Below, piece after piece: positions 52,548 through 61,467 of a stretch of DNA of 64,000 nt. A program made the translations under genes and the position numbers. Under the pieces are notes generated by a model that was given only the letters and a program-made list of their open reading frames with translations, searched no databases and was not told the DNA's origin. The stretch is from Peptococcaceae bacterium 1198_IL3148 (GTDB taxonomy: Bacteria > Bacillota > Desulfotomaculia > Desulfotomaculales > Desulfohalotomaculaceae), in NCBI GenBank assembly GCA_036763105.1, contig JBAIYS010000004.1, forward strand, positions 1 through 64,000. Direction: 5' to 3'. How positions within the stretch are numbered: position 1 is the stretch's first letter; every line of letters starts with the position of its first letter.

Positions 52548-53972
52548 ATGGATAAAAAAACAGTACAAGAAATTTTAGAAGCGGCTTTAGCCAATGGCGG
52601 TGACTTTGCTGATGTTTTTATCGAGTATAAAAGAGTAACTGGTGTCGGCATGGAAGCTGGACGGATTGAACGGGTACAGTCTGGTTACGAGGCGGGCGCA
52701 GGCATTAGAGTACTTTCCGGGGAGAACACATCATATGGTTACACCAATGATTTAAGCAAAGAAAGTTTACTGGCGGCAGCTCAGTTGGTCAGCCACGCTG
52801 CTAAGGGTGGAAAAAGAGACTATAATTTTGATTTAACTAAATTACAACCCACTGTGGATTTTAAGATTACTAAACGGCCTGAAGATGTAACCACCGATCA
52901 AAAGGTAGCGGTGGTAAAGGCTGCAGAGAAGGCTGCCCGCTCAGTGGATCAACAAAAGATCAAACAAGTCATTGTGGGGTATGGCGACACTGTACAACAA
53001 GTAATTATCGCCAATAGTAATGGTGACTATGTAGAGGATGAACGGATCCGGACTAGATTGATGATTAATGCGGTTGCTGCCGATGGTGACACCATTCAAA
53101 CAGGTTATGATGCCGTGGGCAGCATGGCGGGTTTTGAGTTATTTGATAAATTTGATCCAGAAGAATTTGCCCAGACCGCTGCCAGTCGGGCGGTTAAAAT
53201 GTTGGATGCCAAACCTGCCCCCGCAGGGAAAATGGCCTGTGTCATGGCCGGAGAAGCTGGAGGAACAATGGTGCACGAAGCCTGCGGCCATGGTTTAGAA
53301 GCGGACTTGGTGCAAAGGGGACTATCGGTCTATGGCGGTAAAAAGGGTCAACTGGTGGCTTCGCCAGTGGTGACGGTGAAGGATGATGCCACCATACCGG
53401 ATAAATATGGTTCATACCGATTTGATGATGAAGGGGTAGCTTCTCGACCAGTGGAGCTAATTAAGGATGGTGTGTTGACAGATTTTATTTACGACCGCCT
53501 GACTGCCAGTAAAGAGGGCTGTAAGCCCAATGGCCACGGACGTAGACAGTCATATCAAGATAAGCCCATCCCCAGAATGGCCAATACATACATAGCTCCC
53601 GGCAAAGATGATCCCAATCAGATCATTAAAGAGACTCAGAGTGGTCTGCTGGTAAAAAAGATGGGTGGCGGTCAAGTTAACACCACCACCGGCGATTTTG
53701 TGTTCGATGTTGCCGAAGGTTATCTGATTCAAAATGGTGAAATTGGTGATATGGTACGGGGTGCCACGTTAACTGGTAACGGACCAGAAGTTTTAAAAAT
53801 TGTAGACATGGTTGGCACAGACATTGGCTTTGCCATAGGCACCTGTGGCAAAGACGGTCAAGGTGTGCCGGTGTCGGATGCACAGCCAACCATGCGGATA
53901 CCGGAAATAGTGGTGGGCGGCACCGCCCATGATGATGGCAATGCCCAAATAAAACGGATTCGGCGAATTTAA
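52548..53972 (+). CDS. tldD: Metallopeptidase TldD
   Basis: A 474-residue subunit of the TldD/TldE peptidase, which trims unfolded peptides and ribosomally made natural-product leaders. The zinc motif HEACGHGLEADL (about 244) gives two His in HExxxH; the downstream Cys and GSYRFDDEGVASRP motifs are typical. Its partner TldE lies 0.9 kb downstream on the same strand. GAGAGGTAGG precedes the ATG. It belongs to the pilus-to-aroQ co-directional run but is separated by its own upstream gap. Confidence 0.94.
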   Translation: MDKKTVQEILEAALANGGDFADVFIEYKRVTGVGMEAGRIERVQSGYEAGAGIRVLSGENTSYGYTNDLSKESLLAAAQLVSHAAKGGKRDYNFDLTKLQPTVDFKITKRPEDVTTDQKVAVVKAAEKAARSVDQQKIKQVIVGYGDTVQQVIIANSNGDYVEDERIRTRLMINAVAADGDTIQTGYDAVGSMAGFELFDKFDPEEFAQTAASRAVKMLDAKPAPAGKMACVMAGEAGGTMVHEACGHGLEADLVQRGLSVYGGKKGQLVASPVVTVKDDATIPDKYGSYRFDDEGVASRPVELIKDGVLTDFIYDRLTASKEGCKPNGHGRRQSYQDKPIPRMANTYIAPGKDDPNQIIKETQSGLLVKKMGGGQVNTTTGDFVFDVAEGYLIQNGEIGDMVRGATLTGNGPEVLKIVDMVGTDIGFAIGTCGKDGQGVPVSDAQPTMRIPEIVVGGTAHDDGNAQIKRIRRI

Positions 53973-54045
53973 GTCCAATAAGCTCTTGGCCGCTGACTTA
54001 TTTAGTGGCAAAGGGCTTATTCTTTGTTGTTGTTTATTCTGACTG

Positions 54046-54073
54046 CAAAAAAAAACTGGACCGTGGTCCAGTA
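54046..54073 (-). terminator. Palindromic terminator-like hairpin
   Basis: ACTGGACC/GGTCCAGT is a perfect 8-bp stem with a 2-nt loop. On the minus strand it is followed by eight T, so it would stop transcription coming from the small gene at 54208-54339. Confidence 0.65.
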
Positions 54074-54162
54074 AAATAAAGGGTGGATATGTTCAAGTGG
54101 GAAATTAATCTTGGTAAAATGATACCCCAAAACTCTTTTTTATATTCTCTGGTGTAAAAAGA

Positions 54163-54193
54163 AAAATCCCTCCGTAAATTTTGGAGGGATTTT
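54163..54193. terminator. Terminator hairpin beside the small membrane-protein gene
   Basis: AAAATCCCTCC (54163-54173) pairs with GGAGGGATTTT (54183-54193). It lies just past the stop of the minus-strand small gene and has T-rich ends in both directions. Confidence 0.8.
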
Positions 54194-54207
54194 AACTTAA
54201 GACATCA

Positions 54208-54339
54208 TTAACCGCGCAATGTGCGACCTTCCCGTAGGCCGTCTGCACTGTTGCTGTAACCGTTTTTTGTCCAACCTAAAAAGAAAGCAAGTAGTCCTAG
54301 TCCACCAATGACACCGGAAAAAATAGCAAAACTTAACAT
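54208..54339 (-). CDS. Small single-pass membrane protein (43 aa)
   Basis: A 43-residue ORF starting MLSFAIFSGVIGGLG, too short for usual gene finding. GAGGTGA precedes the ATG. Residues about 4-23 form a glycine-rich transmembrane helix. The polar C-terminus (WTKNGYSNSADGLREGRTL) ends in RG. A terminator follows directly. It lies antisense between tldD and tldE. I do not recognise a family. Confidence 0.7.
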   Translation of the reverse strand: MLSFAIFSGVIGGLGLLAFFLGWTKNGYSNSADGLREGRTLRG

Positions 54340-54603
54340 TATCATTCACCTCTACAAACTATATTTTAATTATCATATCTTATTATAATTAAAGAGAGCA
54401 ATATGCCGGTAATACCAAGATGAGTAAATATGTTCTAAATTAATGAATATAACTCATATAGCGCCAATAATCTCAATTATATATAAATTCCTCCAATTTC
54501 ATCCCCGGGGAATTCAAAGTAATACCATACACACCTGCCTCTATTGGGGCATATTGTACATTAAAGACCAGATGGTGGCCGTCGCCATTTAGGGGGGTTA
54601 TGG

Positions 54604-54816
54604 GTGAAGATAGGCGATATCGTAATGAAAAAATTGTACGGTGAAGATATGCAGTTTTGTGTTCTGGGTTTTTACACCAATCAGGATTCAGGCGAGCGGG
54701 TGGCGATTTTAGCCTTGTTGGATCCCAACTTAATTGTCGAGTCATCTGTTAAGGATTTATGCCCCGTCACTGCTCGTAAACTATTTGCTTTAACAACCGA
54801 AAAGATGGTTCATTAG
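54604..54816 (+). CDS. Small protein resembling the YabG N-terminal domain
   Basis: A 70-residue protein starting MKIGDIVMKKLYGEDMQFCV and continuing with ERVAILALLDPNLIVESSVKDL. This matches the N-terminal segment of the sporulation protease YabG (KVGDIVARKSYG...I.F.V...LKGLD.RLIADAP..DL pattern). The protease part of YabG (about 200 further residues) is absent. The GTG start follows AGGGGGG. It ends at a terminator immediately upstream of tldE. It may be a stand-alone paralogue or a fragment. Confidence 0.65.
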   Translation: MKIGDIVMKKLYGEDMQFCVLGFYTNQDSGERVAILALLDPNLIVESSVKDLCPVTARKLFALTTEKMVH

Positions 54817-54846
54817 TTCACCCGGCATTTTGGGTGAATTTTTTTA
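54816..54846 (+). terminator. Rho-independent terminator of the YabG-like gene
   Basis: TTCACCC (54817-54823) pairs with GGGTGAA (54832-54838), followed by seven T. Confidence 0.88.
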
Positions 54847-54923
54847 TCTGATTAAAAAGGAATATTTTGTCTGCTATTGAATTATACTTATGTGTATACT
54901 GGGAAAGGAGAGGTACCAGCATA

Positions 54924-56267
54924 ATGGAAGATAAATATTTAGCTATTGTAGAAAATGTAGTGTCAAATGCAGCAAAGCTAGGTGCAGCTATGGCTGAAGC
55001 TTATATGGTGCGCTCTAAAGAATTGTCAATTGAAGTTCGTGATGGTGCGGTTGAAACAATGAAGTTGGCAGAGGATAGGGGTATTGGATTAAGGTTAATT
55101 AATAACGGAAGAGTTGGATTTGCCTTTAGTACTGATTTGTCAGATAACGGTGTTGCAGAATTGACAAAGGAGGCCTTGGCAAATGCCAGCAATACTGAAC
55201 AAGATGAGTATTATACACTGCCAGAGTTGGCCACCCAGTATCCCCAGCTAGATTTATATGATCCAGATATAAATAGCGCCACTGTGGAGCAAAAAATCCA
55301 ACTGGCCATTGATATGGAGCAGGCAGCTAAAAACTATGATCCACGGGTTAAAATAATTGAAAGTTCATCTTATTCTGATGGCGAAGTTGAAGTTTCTATA
55401 GTAAATTCCAAGGGTTTATCAACATCCTATAGAGGGGCCTATAGTGGAATTTATGTGGCTCTGGTGGCCGGAGAGGGTGAAGACAGCCAAACTGGCTTCG
55501 CCATTGACTACAATCTAAAATATAAGGAGTTAGATCCGGTTAAAGTGGGTAAAAAGGCCGCGGAACGGGCGGTGCGCATGTTGGGTGCTAAACCTATTCC
55601 CACTCAACGGATGGCCGTCGTGCTTGACCCCTATGTGGCCACCAGCTTTCTGGGATTGTTAGCACCGGCATTAACCGGTGATGCTGTACAAAAGGGCAGG
55701 TCGTTGTTTGCTGGTAAAGTTGGTAAAGAAGTGGCTGCAAAACATATTACCATTACTGATGATGGTTCCCTACCGGGTGGGATTGCATCGGCTCCCTTTG
55801 ATGGCGAAGGTGTGCCCACATCGAAAACAGTGCTTATCCAAAATGGAGTGCTGCAGGGTTATTTGCACAATACATATACCGCAGCCAAGGAAGGTGCTAA
55901 ATCCACCGGCAACGGAGTGCGCAGTTCCTTTAAGTCTACACCGGAAGTGGGCACAACTAACTTTTTCATTGAGCCGGGCCAAACCAGTGCAGGCCAAATT
56001 ATTCAAGAAATTAGCAAAGGGATATATATTACAGAAGTAATGGGTATGCATACTGCCAACCCCATTTCGGGAGATTTTTCCCTAGGGGCCGCTGGCATAT
56101 TAATTGAAAATGGCGAACTTACTAAGCCAGTGCGTGGTGTAGCCATTGCCGGTAACGTCATGGAATTGCTCGGTGCCGTTGATGCTGTGGGCAGTGATCT
56201 ACAATTTTTTGGTGGCAGAGGTGCACCCACAATACGCATAGCGCAAATGACGGTAAGCGGGAAATAA
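54924..56267 (+). CDS. tldE: TldE/PmbA, partner of TldD
   Basis: A 447-residue non-catalytic or regulatory partner of TldD; no HExxxH is present, as expected. The C-terminal region has the PmbA/TldE pattern (KPVRGVAIAGNVMELLGAVDAVGSD, GTTNFFIEPGQTS). The ATG at 54924 follows AAAGGAGAGG; an ORF extension to 54867 would run into the terminator region and is rejected. TldD and TldE form a hetero-oligomeric peptidase chamber in the cytoplasm. Confidence 0.93.
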   Translation: MEDKYLAIVENVVSNAAKLGAAMAEAYMVRSKELSIEVRDGAVETMKLAEDRGIGLRLINNGRVGFAFSTDLSDNGVAELTKEALANASNTEQDEYYTLPELATQYPQLDLYDPDINSATVEQKIQLAIDMEQAAKNYDPRVKIIESSSYSDGEVEVSIVNSKGLSTSYRGAYSGIYVALVAGEGEDSQTGFAIDYNLKYKELDPVKVGKKAAERAVRMLGAKPIPTQRMAVVLDPYVATSFLGLLAPALTGDAVQKGRSLFAGKVGKEVAAKHITITDDGSLPGGIASAPFDGEGVPTSKTVLIQNGVLQGYLHNTYTAAKEGAKSTGNGVRSSFKSTPEVGTTNFFIEPGQTSAGQIIQEISKGIYITEVMGMHTANPISGDFSLGAAGILIENGELTKPVRGVAIAGNVMELLGAVDAVGSDLQFFGGRGAPTIRIAQMTVSGK

Positions 56268-56360
56268 AGACAATTATGAATTAGGAATTTTGAATTGTTT
56301 TTTTAAAACTAGCCATGCAGAATTCATCATTCAGAATTCAAAATTTGAATTGCATTTTTT
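56268..56360. repeat. AT-rich imperfect inverted repeat (possible MITE remnant)
   Basis: Several GAATT-containing copies (ATGAATTAGGAATTTTGAAT on the left, CAGAATTCATCATTCAGAAT and AATTCAAAATTTGAATT on the right) give a loose hairpin about 85 bp long after tldE. No ORF fits. Similar GAATT-rich intergenic elements are common as dispersed repeats in Firmicutes. It ends before a separate strong terminator. Confidence 0.4.
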
Positions 56361-56410
56361 AAGTGGTAACATAAATTTACTACTAATTATAGCTTTGTGC
56401 TCAAACTAAT

Positions 56411-56448
56411 ATGAAAATGCCTTCAATAGTAATTGAAGGCATTTTCAT
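56411..56448 (+). terminator. Strong stem-loop terminator upstream of aroQ
   Basis: ATGAAAATGCCTTCAAT (56411-56427) pairs perfectly over 17 bp with its complement (56432-56448). It isolates the aroQ transcript from tldE, which is 220 bp away. Confidence 0.8.
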
Positions 56449-56487
56449 ATTATGGTAGAATAATTTCGGTTTAGGAAGGTGTAAAAA

Positions 56488-56934
56488 ATGAAAGTATTGG
56501 TATTACATGGCCCAAATATGAATATGTTGGGCAAAAGAGAGCCAGATGTATACGGTTTACTGACGTTGGCAGATATTAATAAAAAACTGCAGCAATTGGC
56601 CGATGAACTTAACATTAAATTGGAATGCTTTCAATCCAATCATGAGGGAATACTAATAGACAAATTGCATCAAGCAATTGACGACTGTGATGCAGTGGTG
56701 TTTAACCCAGGTGCTTACACCCATTATAGTTACGCCATTAGAGATGCGGTGGCAGCCATAAAGTTGCCGGTAATTGAGGTTCACTTATCCAATGTTCACC
56801 GGCGGGAGGAATTTCGTAGTCATTCAGTCATTGCGCCAGTGGCATCCGGCCAAATAATGGGTCTGGGGGTAGATAGTTACTTACTGGGCTTAAGGGCGGC
56901 AGTGACCTTGGCACAACAATGGAGGCAAAATTAA
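56488..56934 (+). CDS. aroQ: Type II 3-dehydroquinate dehydratase AroQ
   Basis: A 148-residue enzyme converting 3-dehydroquinate to 3-dehydroshikimate. The start [20 protein letters not shown], catalytic Tyr22, Arg loop, and the [14 protein letters not shown] motif with catalytic His are all present. Its order aroQ-pepQ-efp is typical of clostridial and Bacillus genomes. The stop overlaps the next start (TAATG), and aroE and aroK lie elsewhere in the window. Confidence 0.96.
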   Translation: MKVLVLHGPNMNMLGKREPDVYGLLTLADINKKLQQLADELNIKLECFQSNHEGILIDKLHQAIDDCDAVVFNPGAYTHYSYAIRDAVAAIKLPVIEVHLSNVHRREEFRSHSVIAPVASGQIMGLGVDSYLLGLRAAVTLAQQWRQN

Positions 56935-58004
56935 TGAACGACAAACTGATCAGATTGAGAGCTGCTTTTACACAGCATAATATTGATGCCCTGATTGTCA
57001 GCAGGCCTGAAAATCGCAGGTATTTAAGTGGCTTTACCGGTACTACCGCCAATTTGATGATTGATAACCAAAATGCTTACATTTATACAGATTTCCGCTA
57101 TATAGAACAAGCCAAAGAGCAATGTCCGGATTTTAAAGTAATTCAAATTGGTAATGATTATTACCAAAAGTTGCTGCAATCCCTTCAACAGGCCGGTGCT
57201 ACCCGGGTAGGTTTTGAAACAGATTTTGTTACCTACGAAAGTTATGCTAAACTGGCGGCCAAACTTGCTGGTATTAATCTAATTGCAGTAAAAAGTATTA
57301 CCGAAGATTTAAGAATGATTAAAGACCAGAGTGAATTGCAGTTAATAGAAAGGGCTGTGGAAATTGCTGACCAAGGTTGGGCGCAACTTACGCAACAAGT
57401 TAAACCCGGCATGACCGAAGAACAAGTATCGTTGGAGTTGGAATTTGCCATGCGTCGACTGGGGGCTGAAAATAGAGCCTTTGATTTCATTGTGGCCTCT
57501 GGCCCGCGGGGAGCCTTACCCCATGGAGTGGCCACCGATAAAACCTTACAGCCGGGGGAAATGGTGACCATCGATTTTGGTGCGGTATATCAAGGTTATT
57601 ATTCCGATATCACCAGAAACTTTGTTTTGGGTCAGCCCAATCAAAAACAATTGGACATATATAACATTGTACTGGAGGCACAATTAACAGCCCTGGATGC
57701 AGTTAAACCAGGAGTTCCCGCCTCGGTGGTGGATTTGGCTGCCAGAAATGTAATTGAGCACTATGGTTACGGGGAGTATTTTGGTCATGGCACTGGTCAT
57801 GGTATCGGATTGGCCATCCACGAAGGGCCCAGAGTATCTTTTCAAAGCGAAGAAATCCTACAGCCCGGTATGATGATTACCATTGAACCAGGAATTTACT
57901 TACCGGGTTGGGGTGGTGTTAGAATTGAAGACAGTGTTTTGGTAACGGAGAACGGTTATCGTATATTAACCCAGACTCCTAAGGACCATTTACTAATTAT
58001 ATAA
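56934..58004 (+). CDS. Xaa-Pro aminopeptidase (M24 family)
   Basis: A 356-residue metallopeptidase acting on X-Pro bonds. The creatinase-like N-terminal domain (about 1-125) precedes the pita-bread domain. Metal ligands are visible as [18 protein letters not shown] (two Asp), [14 protein letters not shown] (His), [11 protein letters not shown] (Glu) and VRIEDSVLV (Glu). The ATG at 56934 overlaps the aroQ stop and sits behind GGAGG. It precedes efp by 31 bp. Confidence 0.93.
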   Translation: MNDKLIRLRAAFTQHNIDALIVSRPENRRYLSGFTGTTANLMIDNQNAYIYTDFRYIEQAKEQCPDFKVIQIGNDYYQKLLQSLQQAGATRVGFETDFVTYESYAKLAAKLAGINLIAVKSITEDLRMIKDQSELQLIERAVEIADQGWAQLTQQVKPGMTEEQVSLELEFAMRRLGAENRAFDFIVASGPRGALPHGVATDKTLQPGEMVTIDFGAVYQGYYSDITRNFVLGQPNQKQLDIYNIVLEAQLTALDAVKPGVPASVVDLAARNVIEHYGYGEYFGHGTGHGIGLAIHEGPRVSFQSEEILQPGMMITIEPGIYLPGWGGVRIEDSVLVTENGYRILTQTPKDHLLII

Positions 58005-58035
58005 AAATACAATATTTCTAAAAGGAGGAGAACTC

Positions 58036-58593
58036 ATGATTTCAACTAACGATTTTAAAACAGGTTTAACCGTTGAGATAGACGGTGATGTTTATCAAGT
58101 GGTGGAATTTCAACATGTAAAACCAGGTAAAGGGGCAGCTTTTGTGCGTTCAAAATTAAGAAATTTACGTACAGGTGCTGTAGTAGATAAAACCTTTAAT
58201 GCTGGCGAAAAATTACCTAAGGCGCGGGTGGAACGCAAAGAGGTTCAATATATGTACAATGACGGTACAGACTATTACTTTATGGATATGGAAACCTATG
58301 ATCAGTTCGGCATGTCTAAAGAACAATTGGGTGATGCCATTAAATACCTAAAGGAAAATATGACCATCACCAATCTAACATTTAAAGGGGAATCAATTGG
58401 TGTAGATCTGCCCAACTATGTGGAACTAGAGGTGGTGGAAACATCACCTGGTATTAAAGGTGACACCGCTTCTGGTGGTGGTAAGCCAGCAACTTTAGAA
58501 ACAGGTGCAGTGGTAAACGTTCCTTTCTTTATTAATGTTGGCGATGTGCTACAAATTGACACCCGTTCCGGTCAATATATTAAGAGAGCTTAA
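58036..58593 (+). CDS. efp: Translation elongation factor P
   Basis: A 185-residue factor that rescues ribosomes stalled on consecutive prolines. Three beta-barrel domains: the KOW-like N-terminus with the tip loop [12 protein letters not shown] and modifiable Lys32, then the OB domains with [14 protein letters not shown] and the C-terminal [30 protein letters not shown] precedes the ATG. Its place after the peptidase is the usual arrangement; post-translational modification enzymes are not in the window. Confidence 0.97.
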   Translation: MISTNDFKTGLTVEIDGDVYQVVEFQHVKPGKGAAFVRSKLRNLRTGAVVDKTFNAGEKLPKARVERKEVQYMYNDGTDYYFMDMETYDQFGMSKEQLGDAIKYLKENMTITNLTFKGESIGVDLPNYVELEVVETSPGIKGDTASGGGKPATLETGAVVNVPFFINVGDVLQIDTRSGQYIKRA

Positions 58594-58683
58594 TATCAAA
58601 AGAATATTGTTTAAAAAGCCCCCCATGGAGGCATAATATACTAGCATTTGCTATAGATGGTATTAAATTAAGGGGGTTAAGCA

Positions 58684-59142
58684 ATGAGTGATTTAAGGGC
58701 ACGGGTGTCTTACCTTCAGGGCCTAGCTGATGGATTGGATTTACATGAGAACGGCAAAGAGGGTAAGTTGCTACAGGGAATTATTGATGTATTAACTGAT
58801 TTTGCCGAAGAAATTGAAGAACTGCAAATTGGCCAAGATCAGTTGGAAGACTATATTGAAACAGTAGACGAAGATCTGTATGCACTGGAAGATGAGGTAT
58901 ATGAAGAGTATGACGACGAAGACGAGGGTTTCTGTGACTGTGGGGAAGAATGTGATGAATTTGTGGAGGTTGATTGCCCCAACTGTGGTGAAACGGTAAT
59001 GTTTGATTCAGATATACTGGAAGATTCAGATACAATCGAAGTTATTTGCCCAAACTGTGATGACGTGGTTTTTATTAATGATGATTGCTATACATCGGCA
59101 GATGAGGGCGAAGAGTTAATCAGTGCTTACCAAGAGGACTAG
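58684..59142 (+). CDS. CD1247-type domain protein with zinc ribbon
   Basis: A 152-residue acidic protein. Residues 1-50 (LRARVSYLQGLADGLDL) match the CD1247 N-terminal domain found in clostridia. A coiled acidic segment (about 55-85) precedes cysteine pairs (CDCGEEC, CPNCGE, CPNCDD; about 91-130) that look like a zinc ribbon. AAGGGGG precedes the ATG. It follows efp by 90 bp and a terminator follows. Function unknown; it may interact with nucleic acid or a partner through the ribbon. Confidence 0.82.
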   Translation: MSDLRARVSYLQGLADGLDLHENGKEGKLLQGIIDVLTDFAEEIEELQIGQDQLEDYIETVDEDLYALEDEVYEEYDDEDEGFCDCGEECDEFVEVDCPNCGETVMFDSDILEDSDTIEVICPNCDDVVFINDDCYTSADEGEELISAYQED

Positions 59143-59163
59143 TTTTTAAAATTAATTAAAGTT

Positions 59164-59200
59164 AAAGGGGTGGGAGATCAGTATCTTTCACCCCTTTTTG
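59164..59200 (+). terminator. Rho-independent terminator
   Basis: AAAGGGGTG (59165-59173) pairs with CACCCCTTT (59189-59197), followed by a T run. It ends the aroQ-efp-CD1247 region. Confidence 0.85.
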
Positions 59201-59367
59201 CTATGCATAAAGTATTACTAGTTTTTTAGTTCAGAAAATTATAAAGTATTTGTAGTAAAAGCTCTTGAATAAGTTGTGATGATCAAATAAAATAGTACAT
59301 GTATTGGATATATGTTTAAATTTTGGGGTTATATCCAAATGTTATTAATAGAAATGGGGGAACAAAG

Positions 59368-61077
59368 ATGAGTTCACAGCAAAAAATTGTTATTATCGGT
59401 GGCGTTGCTGCTGGTCCTAAGGCTGCTGCCCGTGCGCGTCGTCGTGATCCACATGCCGAAATTGTAATGTTAGAACGCGGTGAAGTTACCTCCTACGCTG
59501 GTTGTGGTATGCCGTTTTTTATTTCTGGTATGATCCAGGACTACAGTCATTTAGTTAGCACTGCATATGGTGTAAAACGTGATGCTCAATACTTTGGCAG
59601 AGAAAAGGGTGTAAAACTCTATACCAGCACAGAAGCAGTGGCCATTGACCGGACTAAAAAAGAAGTTAAAGCGGTTAATTTGAAAACCGGTGAAGAAATG
59701 GTATTTCCATACGATCAATTGGTGCTGGCCACCGGTGCCGAATCATTTGTGCCACCAATCGAAGGCCGTGATCTAAAGGGTGTATACAAGCTCAGTCATC
59801 CAAGCGATGCTGTAGCAATTCGGGATCTGGTGGATAAAGGTGAAATTGAAAAAGCAGTTTGCATTGGTGCCGGCCTTATCGGCTTGGAAGGTGCAGATGC
59901 ACTATTTAATAAGATGGTGGATGTAACCATTGTAGAAGCACAACCACATATTTTGCCTGGTATGCTTGATGCTGACGTTGCTGAAAAAGTAGAGCAGCAT
60001 ATGAGAAGTGAAGATGTGGACCTGGCCCTTGGCGACAAAGTACTAAGAATTGAAGGCGATGAAGAAGGCAATGTTAAGGGTGTAGTTACCGAACAGCGGG
60101 GCTTAATCGAATGTCAAATGGTATTGATGGCGGTAGGTGTTCGCCCTAACGTTAAATTGGCTCAAGATGCTGGTTTGGAAATAGGCGAGACCCGGGCCAT
60201 TGTAGTAAACGAATCCTTACAAACCAGTGATCCCTATATTTATGCTTGCGGTGACTGCGTAGAAAATACCCATCTGGTTTCCGGTAAAAAAGTATATACC
60301 CCAATGGCTACATATGCTAACCGTCAAGGCCGGGTGGTTGGTGACAACCTTACTGGCGGCACTAGTAAATTTAAAGGTGTATTGGGCACTGGCGTGGCAG
60401 AATTGTTTGAAATGAACGTTGCTCGCACTGGTCTGGGAGAAGTACAAGCTAAAAACCTAGGCTATAACGTAATTACTGCTTTACATGCCGCCTTTGACCG
60501 TACCCACTATCACCCAGCCCATGGCATGATGTTCATGAAGGTAATTGCCGATGCCGACAGCAAGCGTATTCTGGGTGCCCAAGCCATTGGTAAAGCGGAA
60601 GTTGCCAAACGTATTGATGTGGTGGCCACTGCCATTAACTTTGGTGCCAAAGTAGACGATCTGTTTGATTTAGACTTAGGCTATGCACCACCCTTTAACG
60701 CACCCATTGACCCAGTTGTGCATACCGCCAACTTTATCGGCAACAAGCTGGAAGGCTTGGCTGAAACCATCACAGCTAAAGAATTAAAAGATAGATTAGA
60801 AAATGGTGACGACCTGTTGTTATTGGATGTGCGTACTCCAGAACAGTATCAGGCTAAGCATTTTGAGGATGACCGGATAATGCAAGTGACCCTAGGGGAT
60901 ATCCGCGAACGGATTAGTGAGATTCCAAGGGATAAAGAAGTGATTTCTATTTGTGCAATGGGTTCCCGTGCCTATGAAGCATCTAGAATTCTTAAAGGCG
61001 CAGGCTTTGAAAAGGTTCTAATTCTAGAGGGTGGCTATAACGCTTGGCCATATGAATTGGAATTCGAGAAAAAATAA
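59368..61077 (+). CDS. CoA-disulfide reductase fused to a rhodanese domain (CoADR-Rhd)
   Basis: A 569-residue FAD/NAD(P)H-dependent flavoprotein of the NADH oxidase-like family with a C-terminal rhodanese (about 475-566). The FAD-binding start KIVIIGGVAAGPKAAARA, redox Cys46 in SYAGCGMPFF, a second Rossmann motif around CIGAGLIGLEGAD and the rhodanese Cys529 in ICAMGSRAYEASRIL are visible. Such fusions reduce CoA-disulfide, CoA-polysulfide or sulfur. The ATG at 59368 follows ATGGGGG. It lies upstream of a SASP gene and probably belongs to sulfur or redox stress metabolism. Confidence 0.93.
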   Translation: MSSQQKIVIIGGVAAGPKAAARARRRDPHAEIVMLERGEVTSYAGCGMPFFISGMIQDYSHLVSTAYGVKRDAQYFGREKGVKLYTSTEAVAIDRTKKEVKAVNLKTGEEMVFPYDQLVLATGAESFVPPIEGRDLKGVYKLSHPSDAVAIRDLVDKGEIEKAVCIGAGLIGLEGADALFNKMVDVTIVEAQPHILPGMLDADVAEKVEQHMRSEDVDLALGDKVLRIEGDEEGNVKGVVTEQRGLIECQMVLMAVGVRPNVKLAQDAGLEIGETRAIVVNESLQTSDPYIYACGDCVENTHLVSGKKVYTPMATYANRQGRVVGDNLTGGTSKFKGVLGTGVAELFEMNVARTGLGEVQAKNLGYNVITALHAAFDRTHYHPAHGMMFMKVIADADSKRILGAQAIGKAEVAKRIDVVATAINFGAKVDDLFDLDLGYAPPFNAPIDPVVHTANFIGNKLEGLAETITAKELKDRLENGDDLLLLDVRTPEQYQAKHFEDDRIMQVTLGDIRERISEIPRDKEVISICAMGSRAYEASRILKGAGFEKVLILEGGYNAWPYELEFEKK

Positions 61078-61085
61078 TAAAGTAG

Positions 61086-61108
61086 ACTATAGAAGGTCAT
61101 TCTATAGT
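61086..61108. repeat. Perfect inverted repeat between CoADR-Rhd and the SASP gene
   Basis: ACTATAGAA (61086-61094) and TTCTATAGT (61100-61108) flank a 5-nt loop. There is no T run, so it is not a classic terminator. It lies 16 bases before the SASP start, close to its ribosome site, and could be an operator or translational hairpin. Confidence 0.55.
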
Positions 61109-61123
61109 TAAGGGGGGTTGTTC

Positions 61124-61282
61124 ATGGCAAAGTTGATGAGTGACGCTCTAAAGTATGAATTGGCCCAAGAGATGGGTGTGGCCCATAAAATCAAAGGGAA
61201 CGACTACGGTGAATTATCTTCCCGACAGTGCGGTAACTTTGTGAAATTAGCCATTCAGAAAGCAGAGCAAAGCATGGTATAA
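61124..61282 (+). CDS. Small acid-soluble spore protein, alpha/beta type
   Basis: A 52-residue SASP that coats DNA in spores. The pattern LKYELAQEMGVAHKI (about 9-23) followed by DYGELSSRQCGNFVK (about 27-41) matches the family's two conserved helices, including the germination protease site region (ELA). The N-terminal arm is shorter than in Bacillus SspA-type proteins. AGGGGGG precedes the ATG. It is 46 bp after the flavoprotein gene and ends at a terminator. Confidence 0.88.
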   Translation: MAKLMSDALKYELAQEMGVAHKIKGNDYGELSSRQCGNFVKLAIQKAEQSMV

Positions 61283-61291
61283 CTTCCCTCA

Positions 61292-61333
61292 AAAAGAGCC
61301 TCTATCGTTTTATAACGGTAGAGGCTTCTTTAA
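61292..61333 (+). terminator. Rho-independent terminator of the SASP gene
   Basis: AAGAGCCTCTATCGTT (61294-61309) pairs with AACGGTAGAGGCTT (61314-61327), followed by CTTTAATTT. Confidence 0.85.
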
Positions 61334-61341
61334 TTTAAAAA

Positions 61342-61457
61342 TTCGCCATCCATGACTCAGTTGCCAGCCGCGCACGTCCTATGCACGGCCCGCCTCCGCC
61401 AGCACCCTTCGCTTAGTTTGGCACTGCTCATCCATACATCGCTCACTATTGCAAAAT
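61342..61457. repeat. GC-rich intergenic block, possible dispersed repeat
   Basis: About 115 bp between the SASP terminator and the ABC ATPase gene are much richer in G+C than the surroundings. It contains CATCCATGACTCAGTTGCCA and CATCCATACATCGCTCAC near its ends. On the minus strand an 18-codon reading (MDEQCQTKRRVLAEAGRA) is open, but no ribosome site supports it. Sharp composition borders suggest an inserted or repeated element. I believe similar stretches occur in other clostridial intergenic regions, but cannot verify this here. Confidence 0.4.
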
Positions 61458-61467
61458 CACCACCTTT

